A stretch of 64,000 bases of DNA from Saturnia japonica (taxonomy: Eukaryota > Arthropoda > Insecta > Lepidoptera > Saturniidae), in assembly GCA_033032175.1 (NCBI GenBank), contig CM065312.1, forward strand, positions 5,270,001 to 5,334,000, read 5' to 3'. The notes beneath the pieces were generated by a model, which was not told where the DNA came from, did no database searches, and worked only from the letters and a program-made list of their open reading frames with translations. How positions within the stretch are numbered: the stretch's first letter is position 1; each line of letters starts with the position of its first letter. Both the position numbers and the translations under genes were made by a program. This document shows, in pieces, positions 23,706 through 35,111 of the stretch.

Positions 23706-24745
23706 CACACTCAAATTTTTTTAAATAAAATGAGGAATAAATTTTATAAATAATATTGTTTTGTGACGTATTAAAATTTTAATGAATAAGAAATACGTTA
23801 TAAGTATTTTAAATACTGTTGTCTATAAAACATGTTTTTCGGCTACGGATTAACCCTGGATCAAGGGTTAATATATTACCCAAAACAAGTGGGGTTAAAA
23901 CAAAAAGATAACTTATAAGGGTAAATGGTATAGAAAGTGAAGTGGGAATAGGCTATGCAGGTTAGCAGTATTGTTAGTTTATTAAACAATAGAACAATGC
24001 AAACCGATCTAATCGCTCCAACATGTTGGCATGTTGCCTTCACACAGCAATAAAGGCCGACAATAATAAAGATGACCTTCGTGGTAACTTAGAGCGGCCA
24101 TTCTCGTCTCGACTCTCTTTTATCTACAATTTAATGTGATCTCTGATCTGTAATTTAACTAGTATCGTAAAGGCATCAGTTTCATAAACAACGAACATCA
24201 AATCTCTTTAGAACGTAGGTATTCGGTTAGAGTAAAGGCAGAAATATACTTTAAATACGCCACGCCATCCGACGAGATGTAACGCGTGTTGAGTCAAATC
24301 AAATTGTACCAATTTGTATAGCCAGAAACACATTATCACTTGATTAACACTCGAATCGACGTCACGCTCATCTGCTCTCTCGTTTTATAGCATAGTTCTG
24401 TCGTTTTCTTTTCGCGTCACGTGTTAAAACTATAACTATAACTATATGTTTCCAATAGAACTATATTTCAAAGAAGGCTTAATAGAATAACTGCAATAGA
24501 ATACCGTTTCTATGTATACATCTTTTAATATTAAGAACACTGTGGAGCAGAATTAATGATTTTCTTGTTTTATTTTGTGAAACACACAGGAAAACTATGT
24601 AGTTACCTAATATTTCTAACTAGATTGGAATATCATTTTCATTTAGCTCGCGTGGAAATCTAATAAGCTTTTTTAATTCTTATATAGGCTTTTATGTAAT
24701 TCGCATATGTCAAACTCATCGTAAAATAAATAATATTTATTATAA
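23706..24745. other. Non-coding, nothing recognised
   Basis: No coding frame or window repeat is supported. Confidence 0.4.
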
Positions 24746-24747
24746 GT

Positions 24748-25240
24748 TTAATAATAACAAGCAATTGATTGGAACAAACTAGCCGCCTCATTAGTGGATG
24801 TATCATCACCTAATAATACTTTATTATACATTCTAACAACGTCCAGTATGTTTAAGCCTAAGGCACTCATTAAGTTCTGCCTGATTGACTCAAACTGGAC
24901 ACACTCCATCAGAACATGATAAACGTCATCGACTTTCTGACATACATCACAAAAAGATGACTGTCTCAATTTAATTATATATGTATACATGTTTGATGGA
25001 ATATGTCCGGATCTCAAGCAATGTGCAACAGATATCAACTTCCTACCCAACTTTGTCGTGGCACAACGGGTTATACGAGGAGGTTCACACTGTAAAGTCT
25101 TATACCAGATACCTTTCTCACGTGATCTTTCATCAAAATATGGTTGGTGTAATATACAATCAATGTGTCGAGTTTCCGCATATTTTTTTACTATACCTAA
25201 CACCTTTTTTAGATATAAATAGAATATGCATTATTACAAG
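24748..25240 (-). pseudogene. Non-LTR retrotransposon ORF2, C-terminal zinc-knuckle fragment
   Basis: The minus-strand frame (151 codons from 25203) ends with a domain typical of the C-terminus of Jockey/I/R1-type LINE ORF2 proteins: 'FCDVC', nine residues later an H in 'YHVLMEC', then 'VQFESIRQ'. This Cys-x2-Cys...His...Cys knuckle follows the RT or RNase H domain in these families. The region before it ('GIWYKTLQCEPPRITRCATTKLGRKLISVAHCLRSGHIPSNMY' type) is also LINE-like. No RT catalytic motif is left. It is a 5'-truncated dead copy, distinct from the CR1-type element at 26.9 kb. Confidence 0.7.
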
Positions 25241-25260
25241 CTTTTACTTAACTTAACTTG

Positions 25261-25485
25261 AAAAGTATGTGTCCAATCTGTATTTTAAAACATTTATCCC
25301 CAACCGATTGAGCTGAAATTTTGCATACACGTTTAGTTTGGATGACAATGCATGGTTAGTTAATAAGTAACATCATTCTAAATACAATATGGCGAACTCC
25401 TCCTAAAGAATCATCTTCAGGATTACTTATTTTTTATGCACCCCCATGATATGGATATGAAATGTAGGAGTTAATTGAGGAGAGT
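25261..25485 (+). repeat. Lepidoptera-type dispersed repeat, single copy here
   Basis: It contains 'ccaaccgattgagctgaaattttgc', 'ggatgacaatgcatggttag', 'tggcgaactcc' and 'atgcacccccatgatatg'. Similar strings are, from general knowledge, frequent in moth and butterfly genomes; the window has no second copy, so this rests on recall. Confidence 0.4.
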
Positions 25486-26860
25486 AAGAAAACATATGTA
25501 TAATTAATAACTTATTATGAATAAGCTTTTATTTTCTATAGCTTGTAGCGCAAATGAAAATAGTACTTTTTAGCATTTTTTATTTATTATATTTAAATTA
25601 AATATATTACTTGCTTCATTTTAAAATCTGTGAAATATAAATTAAAAGCTTGTTTTTAAAAAAAAAAAAATTATTGTTAATTGTAAATGTTTGATAACGA
25701 AATAAATTTGTATTTTATTAACCCGTTGGCAGTAATAAAAAACTTTTCATTATCTATTTCAAAGAAATATTCATATATAGACTGTAGCACCCCATAAAAC
25801 TACCCGACAGTCATTGAAATTCTATTGCCGTTTGCTTGGGTCGCCGCGTAGAGCTTACAAATTGTATCGGTGACCTACTAACTATTAATTTTCCGAATCA
25901 AGTAGATGTTACTAGAAAGTTTCCTGAAATTTGTGTTAAGTACCAAAACATAAATATTTAAAGAGACTCAGAACTTAAAAATCTCTTGAATTTTAGATAA
26001 TGTTCTTCGTACCAAATAAATTTTTATGACTATAGAATTCTTCTTTGAAGAAAAGACATTTTAATATTTTTACATAAATTTTAAGGTTTCATGTTTATCT
26101 TAAAAGTTTAACAGATCATTTTAAGGTTGTTATGTCAAGATAGTTCTTTTAGGTTTAGGCTAGGATTCTGTTGTGGGGAATGATCATCAAATGAAAACAA
26201 AATTCGTACTATATTTGAAATATAAATACTGCTGATATGTTACATTGTAACATATTTGGATTCAAGATGAATATCATTTTAATCAAAATAATTCAAAGAT
26301 TACTTCTTTGACGCGAAATTAGTAAGTGTACGATACTAGCTAAAGTGCTAAACTAATAATATTCGGAATCAGTGATAAAGCAAATATACATTTAAGAGAT
26401 TTACAAATATATACCTACTACATATGTAAGTATCATTATTTGTACAAATTCAGCTATTCCCCTGCGATGTAAAAAAAAAATGTTACACATATTATATGTT
26501 ATACTATATGTATATTATAGCTGACTCTGTACAAATATTTTGCACAATATAGAATGTACAAAATATAACACATGTCATATTGTTTTTTATACAGATTTTT
26601 ATTACGGCACCTTCTACATGTTATTTGAATATATTTTCAAGAAATATTTTAAGCGACGAAATTAACTTTAAGCTAATCGTCTATTTTTTGTCAATATCGA
26701 AGAATATAATTTTTTTTGTTGATGTTTTAATAAATTAATGCTGATGAAGAATTAAGGGAGATATAGCATTGCTACTAAAAACCTTTAATACATTATATAT
26801 AGGAGATGCTGATAAATAACTTTGCTAATACTTTATTTTAACTCCACTTGTGTAATTTTA
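25486..26860. other. AT-rich non-coding; may include the 5' end of the 26.9 kb LINE
   Basis: No gene is seen. The start of the LINE could not be placed: I found no sequence here that duplicates the bases after its A-rich tail at 31451. Confidence 0.4.
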
Positions 26861-26869
26861 TAATTCACG

Positions 26870-27853
26870 ATGACGCTTCGGTGCAAGGCATGTAATAATG
26901 AATCATCTGATGGTATCCAGTGTTCAGTGTGCTTAGGCCACTTTGATATATCCTGCTCCGGCTTAACAGAGACAGGTTACCGGAGACTTGGTGACAGGAA
27001 AGCCACTTGGAAATGCAACTCCTGCAAAATCTCAGGTAATCCTACCGCTACTAAAGTAGGGTCCAATAAAGCACCCATTACCTCTGCTGCTGATGTTGAC
27101 CAAATTCTTCTTGAACTAAAAAGTTTGTCAACCCAAATGTCATCACTGCCGAGCTTGATCCGGGATGTGAAGTCAATTCAACAGGAGCTTGCAGAACTGA
27201 AGTCGTTGAAATCGGAGATCTCTGATGTGAAATCATCAATGGATTTTATCCATGGTGCATTTGAAACACTCTCAAATAAGGTTTGCGAATTCGAGCGAGA
27301 AATTCATTCTCTCAGTAATAGTAAAGAACAGGTCATACAACTCCAGCAACGTGTTGAGCAATTTGAATGTGCATTACGCGAGGGTGACCAAAGATCTAGG
27401 CTAAATAATATAGAGGTTAAAGGCGTTCCTATAACTAATTCAGAAAATTTATTTTCTGTAATCTCCAAAGTCGGTGATCATATTGGAATAAAAATCTCCA
27501 AAGACCAGATTAACTACCTCTCAAGAGTACCTATGCGTAGCAATAGTGAACATAAGTCTATAATTGTTTCGGTGCACAACCGATACCTAAAAGATGACTT
27601 TGTGGCTGCAGCGAAAAAGTGTAAATCTATCACTCCCAGGGATCTCGGACTTCAAGGGGAACACAGGGTTTATATAAATGATCACCTAACCTATGATAAT
27701 AAGATCCTGCTCAACAAAACCAAATCGTTGGCGAAAGAACGGGGTTTTGCGTTTGTCTGAGTAAAGGGATGCAAAATTTTTATAAGAAAAAACTCCAATT
27801 CACCAGTTTATGCCATCAAATCGGAAACAGACCTAAAGAAAATACTGCACTAA
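26870..27853 (+). pseudogene. LINE ORF1: PHD-type zinc finger, coiled coil, FP-like C-terminal domain
   Basis: ORF1 proteins of this type bind the element RNA. The frame starts at ATG 26870. Residues 5-52 form a PHD-like finger (Cys5, Cys8, Cys18, Cys21, His24, Cys29, then the 'WKCNSC' pair). Residues about 65-170 are a coiled coil rich in Leu, Lys and Ser. From 'RSRLNNIEVKGVP' (about residue 180) the protein resembles the C-terminal domain that LINE ORF1 proteins share with the baculovirus FP protein family. A TGA at 27758-27760 stops the frame after 296 residues, just where a Trp is expected ('FV*VKG'). The same frame then runs on for 30 codons to TAA at 27851-27853, so the TGA looks like one recent nonsense change. 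Without read-through the last 30 residues are lost. Confidence 0.8.
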
Positions 27854-28086
27854 AACTATTGTATTATATTATATATTTCTGTAGCACATGTAGTAATGTT
27901 TACAGTTGTACAACTATACTATACATATGCTTTCACACAATATTAGATCTATCACACAATGTAATTATATTTTGTTGTACTGATGCTTGCTTGCAAATTT
28001 TGAACATCGCTGGTATAATGATCCGTGTTATTATGCACTTTTTATGGTCACTTTCACCTTTGTTCGCTTATCGTCTTGGCACGGCC

Positions 28087-28099
28087 AGCTTATTTTTAT
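28087..28099 (+). repeat. Left target-site duplication of LINE tail
   Basis: AGCTTATTTTTAT at 28087-28099 is repeated exactly at 28247-28259 on the other side of the insertion. Confidence 0.9.
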
Positions 28100-28246
28100 C
28101 CCTCGTGCGGGTCGTCACAAACTTTCGCGGCTGAGTGCCCTAAGCGCTCGCCCCCAAGTCCGGTGAAGCTGTAAAAGCCGCAGCGGCTCTGTTTTAGGAT
28201 AGGGCCCCTAAGGCTAACAGTGTAGTCAGTTCAAAAAAAAAAAAAA
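28100..28246 (+). mobile_element. Jockey-type LINE 3' tail inserted in the CR1-type LINE
   Basis: It carries the 3' end of the 35-37.6 kb LINE family ('ttcgcggctgagtgccct', 'gctgtaaaagccgcagcgg', 'gcccctaaggctaacag') and a poly(A) tail at 28233-28246. Both sides carry the same 13 bp target duplication. Only about 130 bases of the parent element were copied, as in target-primed reverse transcription that stops early. It lies in the ORF1-ORF2 spacer and so does not break a coding frame. Confidence 0.9.
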
Positions 28247-28413
28247 AGCTTATTTTTATTATTATTTTTTCTACTACCCTTCATATTTCCTGCGATTTGT
28301 TTGTACTGTGGTTTTTACATTATAATTTTGATTTTGCTTTTTATTACAGCCTCGTTAATACTATTTTTGCTCAGTATTTCCACTAAATTGTTACTTAAAT
28401 ACCCTCATGTAAA

Positions 28414-31293
28414 ATGATCACTATATATTATCAAAATGTACGTGGACTTCGTACAAAAACAGCTATTTTTCTTAGAAATATTTGTATTAACTCGTATGAT
28501 ATTATATGCCTTACAGAGACTTGGTTGACTGATTCTAATCATAATGGCGAATTATTTGACGATCGCTATATCATATGGCGACGGGATCGAGACTACTCGA
28601 ATACTGATCAATTGTTGGGAGGCGGGGTGTTAATTGCGATTCGGCGTGAGCTGATCGCTAATCTTCGTTCCGAGTGGTTCTCGTCAGCTGAAGATATTTG
28701 GGTGACCATATTAGCTCAATGTAAGAAACCAAAAATTTGTTACAAAATACATTTGTGTGTTGTTTATATTTGTACTCAGAATCTCGGTAATTCGATGGCA
28801 ACACAATTAACAAATTTTTCGGAAAATTTAATTGAAATCGTACTTCAGAATCCCCTTGATAAATTTATTGTCTTAGGGGACTTTAACCTACCGAACTTAA
28901 CCTGGTCCTTAGCGGATGATGGTGTATCGTTTTATCCTTCTAATACTCAGGAAGTTGTTCAAACTAATTTCATTGATAGCCTTGCCACATGTCACTTACA
29001 GCAATACAATTCATTTAATAACATAAACAATAGATTCTTGGATTTAATTTTTTCTAATAGTGATGTCTCTGTTACAAGTTGTGTTGAACCTTTGGTTCCA
29101 GAGGATCAGCACCATAAAGCCTTAGTTGTAAATGCAGATTTTGTTGAACTCCACGCTCTTCCTTTGTGTCCGTACGTTAAATTTATGTATCACTTAGGTG
29201 ACTTTGATTCAATTTCAACAAGAATAAATGAAATAGACTGGCGCCATGAATTTAGCTCTAAATCTACAGAGGAATCTGTTTCGTTTTTTTACTCTACTTT
29301 GACTAGTTTACGAAACAAGTTTATTCCCTCGAAAACTGTTACGCCTAATAATAAATACCCACTTTGGTATAAATCATCGCTCATTAAAGTATTGAAAGAA
29401 AAATACAAGTTTTTATCAAAGTTTAAAAAATACAAGAACTTATCTGATCACAATTCTTTCGTAACTTTAAGGGAACGAGCTAAACATATGGAAAAAGATA
29501 TGTTCCACAATTATATCTCTCAAATTGAAATTAATATTTTGAAATCTCCCAAAGCGTTCTGGTCTTATGTGAAAAGTAAAAACCAGTGTAATGCTTATCC
29601 ATCCATGATGAAATATGGTCTGGTTTCTTCTGCATCAGGTGACATCATATGTAACATGTTTTCTGACTATTTTCATTCTTCTTTTCTACATAATACACAG
29701 AATTCTTCACCTATTACAGACGGTTCAACATTCATTCTTGAGTCTTCTTCCAATATAAGTTCTATTGAAATTGTCTGTTCTGATATACAAAAAATTCTTG
29801 AAACTCTTGATCTTAACAAATCTGCAGGTCCTGATAACATACCTCCCATTTTAATAGTTAAGTGTGCAAATAGTATTTCTGTCCCACTTTCTCTTTTATA
29901 TGAGCGTTCTCTTAAAGATGGGATAATGCCCGATATATGGAAATCTGCCTTAATTACGCCTGTTCATAAGAATGGCTCTAAAGAATTGGTCATTAACTAA
30001 AGACCCATCTCCAAACTTTGCATTTTTTCTAAAGTATTCGAAAAAGTCGTTTTCAAACAACTTTATCCTTCTCTTAAACATTCCCTTAACGATCGGCAAC
30101 ATGGCTTTATAAAAGGAAGATCTACTACATCAAATCTTATCCTGTCTAGTGATTACATAACTTACTACATGTCAGAGCCTGCCCAGGTAGATGTAACTTA
30201 TACTGATTTCAGTAAAGCATTTGACAGGATAGATCATGAAATCCTGCTTTGCAAACTGAGAGATATAGGGATTCAGGGTAATTTGTGTAGGTGGTTTTCA
30301 TCTTATGTCAAGAACAGATGCCAAACTGTAGTTCTAAATGGCTATACATCTTCGCCGATGTAGATTCCTTCAGGAGTTCCTCAGGGATCTTTATTGGGTC
30401 CTCTGCTCTTTAACATTTTTATTAATGATATACCATCCGGTTTTACCACTTGCAAAATTCTTCTCTACGCTGATGACCTTAAAATTATATGTCCTGTTAA
30501 AACTGTTTCCGATGTAGTTCGTATTCAATATGATTTAGATAAGTTTCAAAATTATTGTACTCTAAATAAATTAGATTTAAATGTCACGAAATGTCAAGTT
30601 ATAACATATACCCGTAAACTCAATCCGATTCTGCACAATTACTTTCTTAAAAATACTAAATTATCACGAGTTAATGCTGTTAGAGATTTAGGTGTTATTT
30701 TTGACTCCAAACTAATATTTGATAAGCATATTGATAATGTTGTCAAAAAAGCTTCTAAAGCATTAGGGTTTGTATTTCGATTATCCAATGAATTTAAATG
30801 TGTTAAAACTTTTAAAATTATTTATTGTTCTTTTGTTCGAACCCATCTTGAATACGCATCTCAAGTCTGGAACCCCAATTATAATATATATATCACACGC
30901 ATTGAGAAAATACAAAAGCGGTTTCTTCGTTTCCTACAGTTTAAATCAGAAAGTATTGTACCAGATTACACATCGCGCTGTAAAAAATTTCATATGCTCC
31001 CGCTGTATACACGAAGAGAAATAGCTGATGTATCATATCTTTTGTGTATACTCAATGGCCTAGTTGACTGTTCGGAGATACTGAGCAAAATTAACCTACG
31101 TGTACCGGCAGCATCTTTTAGAAACCCTAACATACTTTATAGTCCTATAGTTAGAACTACCTACAGACAAAATTCCTATTTCATTCGAGTAAGCAGCAGT
31201 ATGAATAAATTAGTTAGTGATTTAGACATTGATATATTTGATACAACTGTGCAGAAGTTGAAAGCTCTTTTGAATTCTTATTTCTTTTGTTAA
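28414..31293 (+). pseudogene. LINE ORF2: endonuclease and reverse transcriptase with two nonsense codons
   Basis: This is the enzyme that nicks the target and copies the element RNA. The single frame of 960 codons starts at ATG 28414. Residues 1-230 are an APE-type endonuclease: 'YYQNVRGLR' (Asn), 'LTETWL' (Glu), 'GGGVLIAI', 'VLGDFNLP' (Asp, Asn), 'LDLIFSN' and 'PEDQHHKAL' (Asp and His). The RT follows with 'NKSAGPDNIP' (from codon 469), 'DFSKAFDRIDH' (catalytic Asp about codon 598), 'SGVPQGSLLGPLLFNIFINDI' (from about codon 653) and the catalytic YADD (codons 685-688). Conserved C-terminal blocks such as 'YASQVWNP' are present. A TAA at 29998-30000 replaces a residue of the conserved 'N-Y-RPIS' motif, and a TAG at 30361-30363 lies just before 'IPSGVPQGS'. 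Otherwise it looks full length. It is non-functional as it stands unless read through. Confidence 0.9.
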
Positions 31294-31451
31294 TATTTTT
31301 GTGTTATTCCGTCTACTTTTTTTTTTTAATATAAGTACATAATTATATGTGAGAACTTGTAAATGGCCTTCATTAATTTATACATGTAACTTAAATAAGT
31401 ACTTAGCTGTAAGTTTTCTTAAAATATTAAAATAAATAAAAATAAAAATAA

Positions 31452-33289
31452 AAGAAAACCAATTAATAATTTTTCTTTGGTAAAAAAGGCTAAGATCAAC
31501 GTATCCTTCCGTATGTAATAACTCTGACCTTGATAGTGAGTAGATCGCAGTGAGGAAACGTTCCCCAAATGGGCATAAAGGAGGCCTCGGCCGTCGAAAA
31601 CGTTCCCGGGAAACGTGGGAAAAGTCCGGGGTATTTACGACCCAGACGATTATATCGAGTTTGAAGGAACGGACGTATCTTTACTGTGCGGACCCTAAAG
31701 TTTAACGTTTTGTACGATTTCTCATTTGTTACGATTTATCTGCCTTCGGACTAAATTGTTGACATCTGAAATCGAAGGTTAAACGCAAAATATTTGTTTG
31801 TAAATCAGAAAGTTTGAATCATTGTGGTGTTATGTAAACAAACATAATCATTACAATTTCGAAGTACTCTGTTAATAACTAAAAATTAATACACGTGTAG
31901 CTATGTGTATAATATAATATAACGTGTATACACGCACGTTTGTTACTCGTAATTAAAACATGTTTATTATGCTATAGTCATATAATTAAATAGGGGAAAT
32001 GTAAATATATTTTCAAAGAGAACCAATTAGATCACAGAAAAAATATAAACCCGATCGAGTTTCTTACCGGTTCTTCTCGATGTTTGGGATATTTTCCGAA
32101 CCGGCAGTAGTGTTTTGACGTTCAAATCAAAATTGAATAAAGATCATTTTGATTTTGTTATTATTGGTATTTTTTAAAGATTGAATTGATATATATTAAA
32201 ATGAGTTTTTAGTTTTTTTTTTTTTAAATTACATACTGATATGCGCAACAGCTTTCTTTGTTTCCGTCTGTCTGTTAGTAAGTACGTTTATTTTGTAGAT
32301 GTACATGGAAGTAAGACGTTTCATAATTACCAGTTTGGCTAGCTACCACTTTCAACTAAAAAAAAACCTGACACCTTAAGGTATGCTCCACCAGCTGCAC
32401 TTGGGAGCCAGTTCCCCTAGGCTTGACGTGTTACCATCTTAGGTCATAACGTCACTTATCATCTATAAAGTGAGTGAAAAATAGTATGCTTACTCGATAG
32501 AACCTATTATCCAAAATTACGTGATAATTATATTAAAAAAAAATTATGGATACGTTTTTTATAGTGACTGAACGGTGCCTACTGGTAATAGAATTAGTGG
32601 CAGTACAATTAAAAAACAGTGCTGACCATCGAAAGATCAACTAGCTGTTCATCGCCAGTTGCCGCTATATGCCGGCATCTGTAAATAGAAACTGGATATG
32701 CACCGGCTGATCTCGAAATTCGACGAGCATATAATATGAATCAGTATGAGGGAGTTTTCACTATACGGACGATGATCGCGACACAGTCGAATTATACTGC
32801 CATACCACTCAGGAAAATATTCTATTTAGGTTTTTGTTTGTTTTTTATTTCGATAATTAACATAAAGGATGAATAATATTGATAACCGTAAATCAAGTAG
32901 GAAGGAAAATTGATGCCGTCGCGTTCTCTTAAAATACGCTGTCTAAACCGTTAAATATGGAACAATATAATGTAAATCTAATAATAATACCGCCCAGCAA
33001 GATAACATGTTTAAAATTTACTCTACAAGGACTACTTTTATGTTGTAAAAGGTATTTAAAAATATGTAGATTATATTTACGTGGATTTAAGACCTGCAAA
33101 ACATTATCATAAATAAATAAATTTATCGTCATATTAAGTAAGTAAGTTTTGTCCTATCAGTAACGTTTTTGTAGAAAAAGCTGTTTCATTTTGAGATCGC
33201 GGTATTTAAGAAAAGCGGGCATGTGTAGAACGGGAGCAACCTCTTTATGTAGAAAAACAAATATAAGTATATCCTGATAAGAGATTATT
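31452..33289. other. Non-coding with GC-rich palindromic patch and repeat scraps
   Basis: The 31540-31720 patch is unusually rich in GC and repeats an AACGTTCCC-like word. Family A (32385-32465) and family B (32560-32800) fragments follow. No gene is seen. Confidence 0.45.
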
Positions 33290-33595
33290 TTTTGTTGTTT
33301 GTTTGTCTGAACGTGCTAGTAATTGAAAATTCCATTCAGGTCTGAAGAATTCTTCATTCATTTTGCAGTTTATTTAATAAAGAAGGTTATAGGTTATAGA
33401 ACTTTACGCAGTGACCTTATGGAATGGAACAGTAACCATGAAAGTCAAGCAATCTGGCAGCTGTTACCTGCATCGGATGTGTTACGGGATGTGTGACAAA
33501 CGATAGGCTACACGTATGCGTTGGCGGTGGCTCGGCGGAAAGTTGGTTGAATTAATTTCAAACGGATGGAACACGGCTAGTAATTACATAATATT
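33290..33595 (+). repeat. Dispersed repeat family C, best copy
   Basis: It runs from 'tttgtttgtctgaacgtgcta' through 'aagaaggttataggttatag', 'cagtaaccatgaaagtcaagc' and 'cgataggctacacgtatgcg' to 'ggtggctcggcggaaagttgg'. It collects in order the blocks found separately at the other copies. Confidence 0.65.
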
Positions 33596-33609
33596 AGTGA
33601 TTATTAATA

Positions 33610-33885
33610 CTTTTTTATAGTAGGACGAGATCGATATCCATCGACGGTCACTGCTGTTATGCTGGGCTGCATTAATTTAACTGGAAATGCACAGGTTATC
33701 CCGGAACGCGACACGCAAAAACGTGTCATTATGACGGGCTTTTCACCACATGCATGGTGGTCGCGACCCAGTCGTGCAAAACAGACCTACCACTCCGCTA
33801 TCGCCATGTCTTGTCCGTTTGGCAATTTGGGCTTGCTTCGTTGGCTTGGGCGTCTTAGTGATGAAAGTGTAATTTGACAACCCTC
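33610..33885 (+). repeat. Dispersed repeat family B, long copy
   Basis: Blocks 'tccatcgacggtc', 'atgctgggctgcattaattta', 'ttatcccggaacgcgacacgc', 'cacatgcatggtggtcgcgacc' and 'tttgacaaccctcacacc' line up with 53466-53790 over their whole length. The 72-codon ORF over it is accidental. Confidence 0.7.
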
Positions 33886-34645
33886 ACACCCAAACTAAAT
33901 ACTACACTAACTCAGAATACTTTTTTATAAATAAACAATAACTTTTTAGATTAGATCGTGCAAAACTAGTTCATAATAATTGTAATATTAAACGGTATAC
34001 ATTATTGCGATCGCTATCTACGTAACGAAATATTACGATGGAAGCCCAAGAGTACATGAATATTCATGTAATTTCAATTCGCAAGTGTGTTTATAACTCA
34101 ACCGCGTGCAGTCACATAATGGGCGACGGTATTTGTCGAACAAAGTTTGTTGGGTAAAACAAAACCGGTTGTGTTTACGCACTGTAGATATTTCAAACTT
34201 GGTCGCCACAACTGTAACTCAATTTTATTATATTAATAATAATTATTATATGAGTATTATTACTTATTAGAATACATACAAAAAATATCTATACATATTA
34301 TAAAACTCAACGTCTTATGTTATGTTCTTTTCACGCGAGAGCCACTTATCCGATTTACATATTTATATTTTGATTCATAGCTATGCGGTCTAACCAGGTT
34401 ATAGGATATATTTTGTTATATAAAATAGCGTACAAATCAGCAATTAATATAATGGTCAATCATTTCGGCAATAGATGCTTTTGGGTCGCTTAAATAGCTT
34501 ACGCTGACTAAACATAAGATATATATCAAATTAGTATATTACATAATTTTAGATTTTAAAAAGGGATATAAAATGTTACCAATTTCATATCAACCACAAT
34601 AAGCATTTATGTCTTTGAAATAACCAGCGGACTACTGCCGCGGTT
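33886..34645. other. AT-rich non-coding, nothing recognised
   Basis: No coding frame, RNA gene or window repeat is supported. Confidence 0.4.
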
Positions 34646-34664
34646 GAGAGCGAAGTGTAAGGTT

Positions 34665-34990
34665 AATAATAATATATATGAATATTCGGGTAGTTTGCAA
34701 GTAAACGTGTTAACAAATTATTATATAATACGTATATTATTAAAATATATAAGATGTTTAATTGATAATATTTGTCGTCGACCAATCATAGTCAATTATT
34801 GTATGGTTGAAATAATATATTAGAATTATCGGGTAGTTTGCGAGTAAGTAAACATTTAAACGAATTATTAAATAATGCGCACATTATTAAAATATACTAG
34901 ATTAATTATAAACTACTTAAATCAATATATTAGTTGTACAATTGATCGTTTGTGAGTTATTCGTCAACCAATCGTAGTCGCTGACCAGCC
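34665..34990 (+). repeat. Diverged tandem duplication with CCAAT words
   Basis: Two imperfect copies (about 34668-34800 and 34818-34990) share 'cgggtagtttgc.agtaa', 'aattatta.ataatgcg.a.attattaaaatat' and 'tcg.c.accaatc.tagtc'. A further 'ttcgaccaatcatacgcg' follows at 34998-35016. The array ends immediately before the Jockey-type LINE. Confidence 0.65.
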
Positions 34991-35111
34991 ATAGGCTTAG
35001 GATTCGACCAATCATACGCGTTGACACAACATAGAATCGAGGATAACAGGTGATGAGGATGGATAACGGAGTCTAGGAAATCCCTCCGACCATAGTCCTC
35101 CGTCCGTCCAA

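Larger units (their letters stand above)
26870..31451 (+). mobile_element. Near-complete CR1/Jockey-group LINE
   Basis: The element has ORF1 (PHD finger plus coiled coil), a spacer, ORF2 (endonuclease plus RT), a short 3' untranslated part and a simple A-rich (AAATA)n-like tail ending near 31451. There are three nonsense codons and no frameshift in about 1,290 codons, so this is a fairly young copy. A 147 bp LINE tail is inserted in the spacer (28100-28246). The 5' edge and target duplication are undetermined. The lack of an RNase H domain and the PHD-type ORF1 fit the CR1/Jockey side of the LINE tree. Confidence 0.85.

Noticed and set aside
27769..28134. 121-codon plus ORF between the LINE ORFs
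   Set aside because: It spans the spacer and enters the inserted LINE tail, and overlaps the ORF1 end in another frame; accidental.
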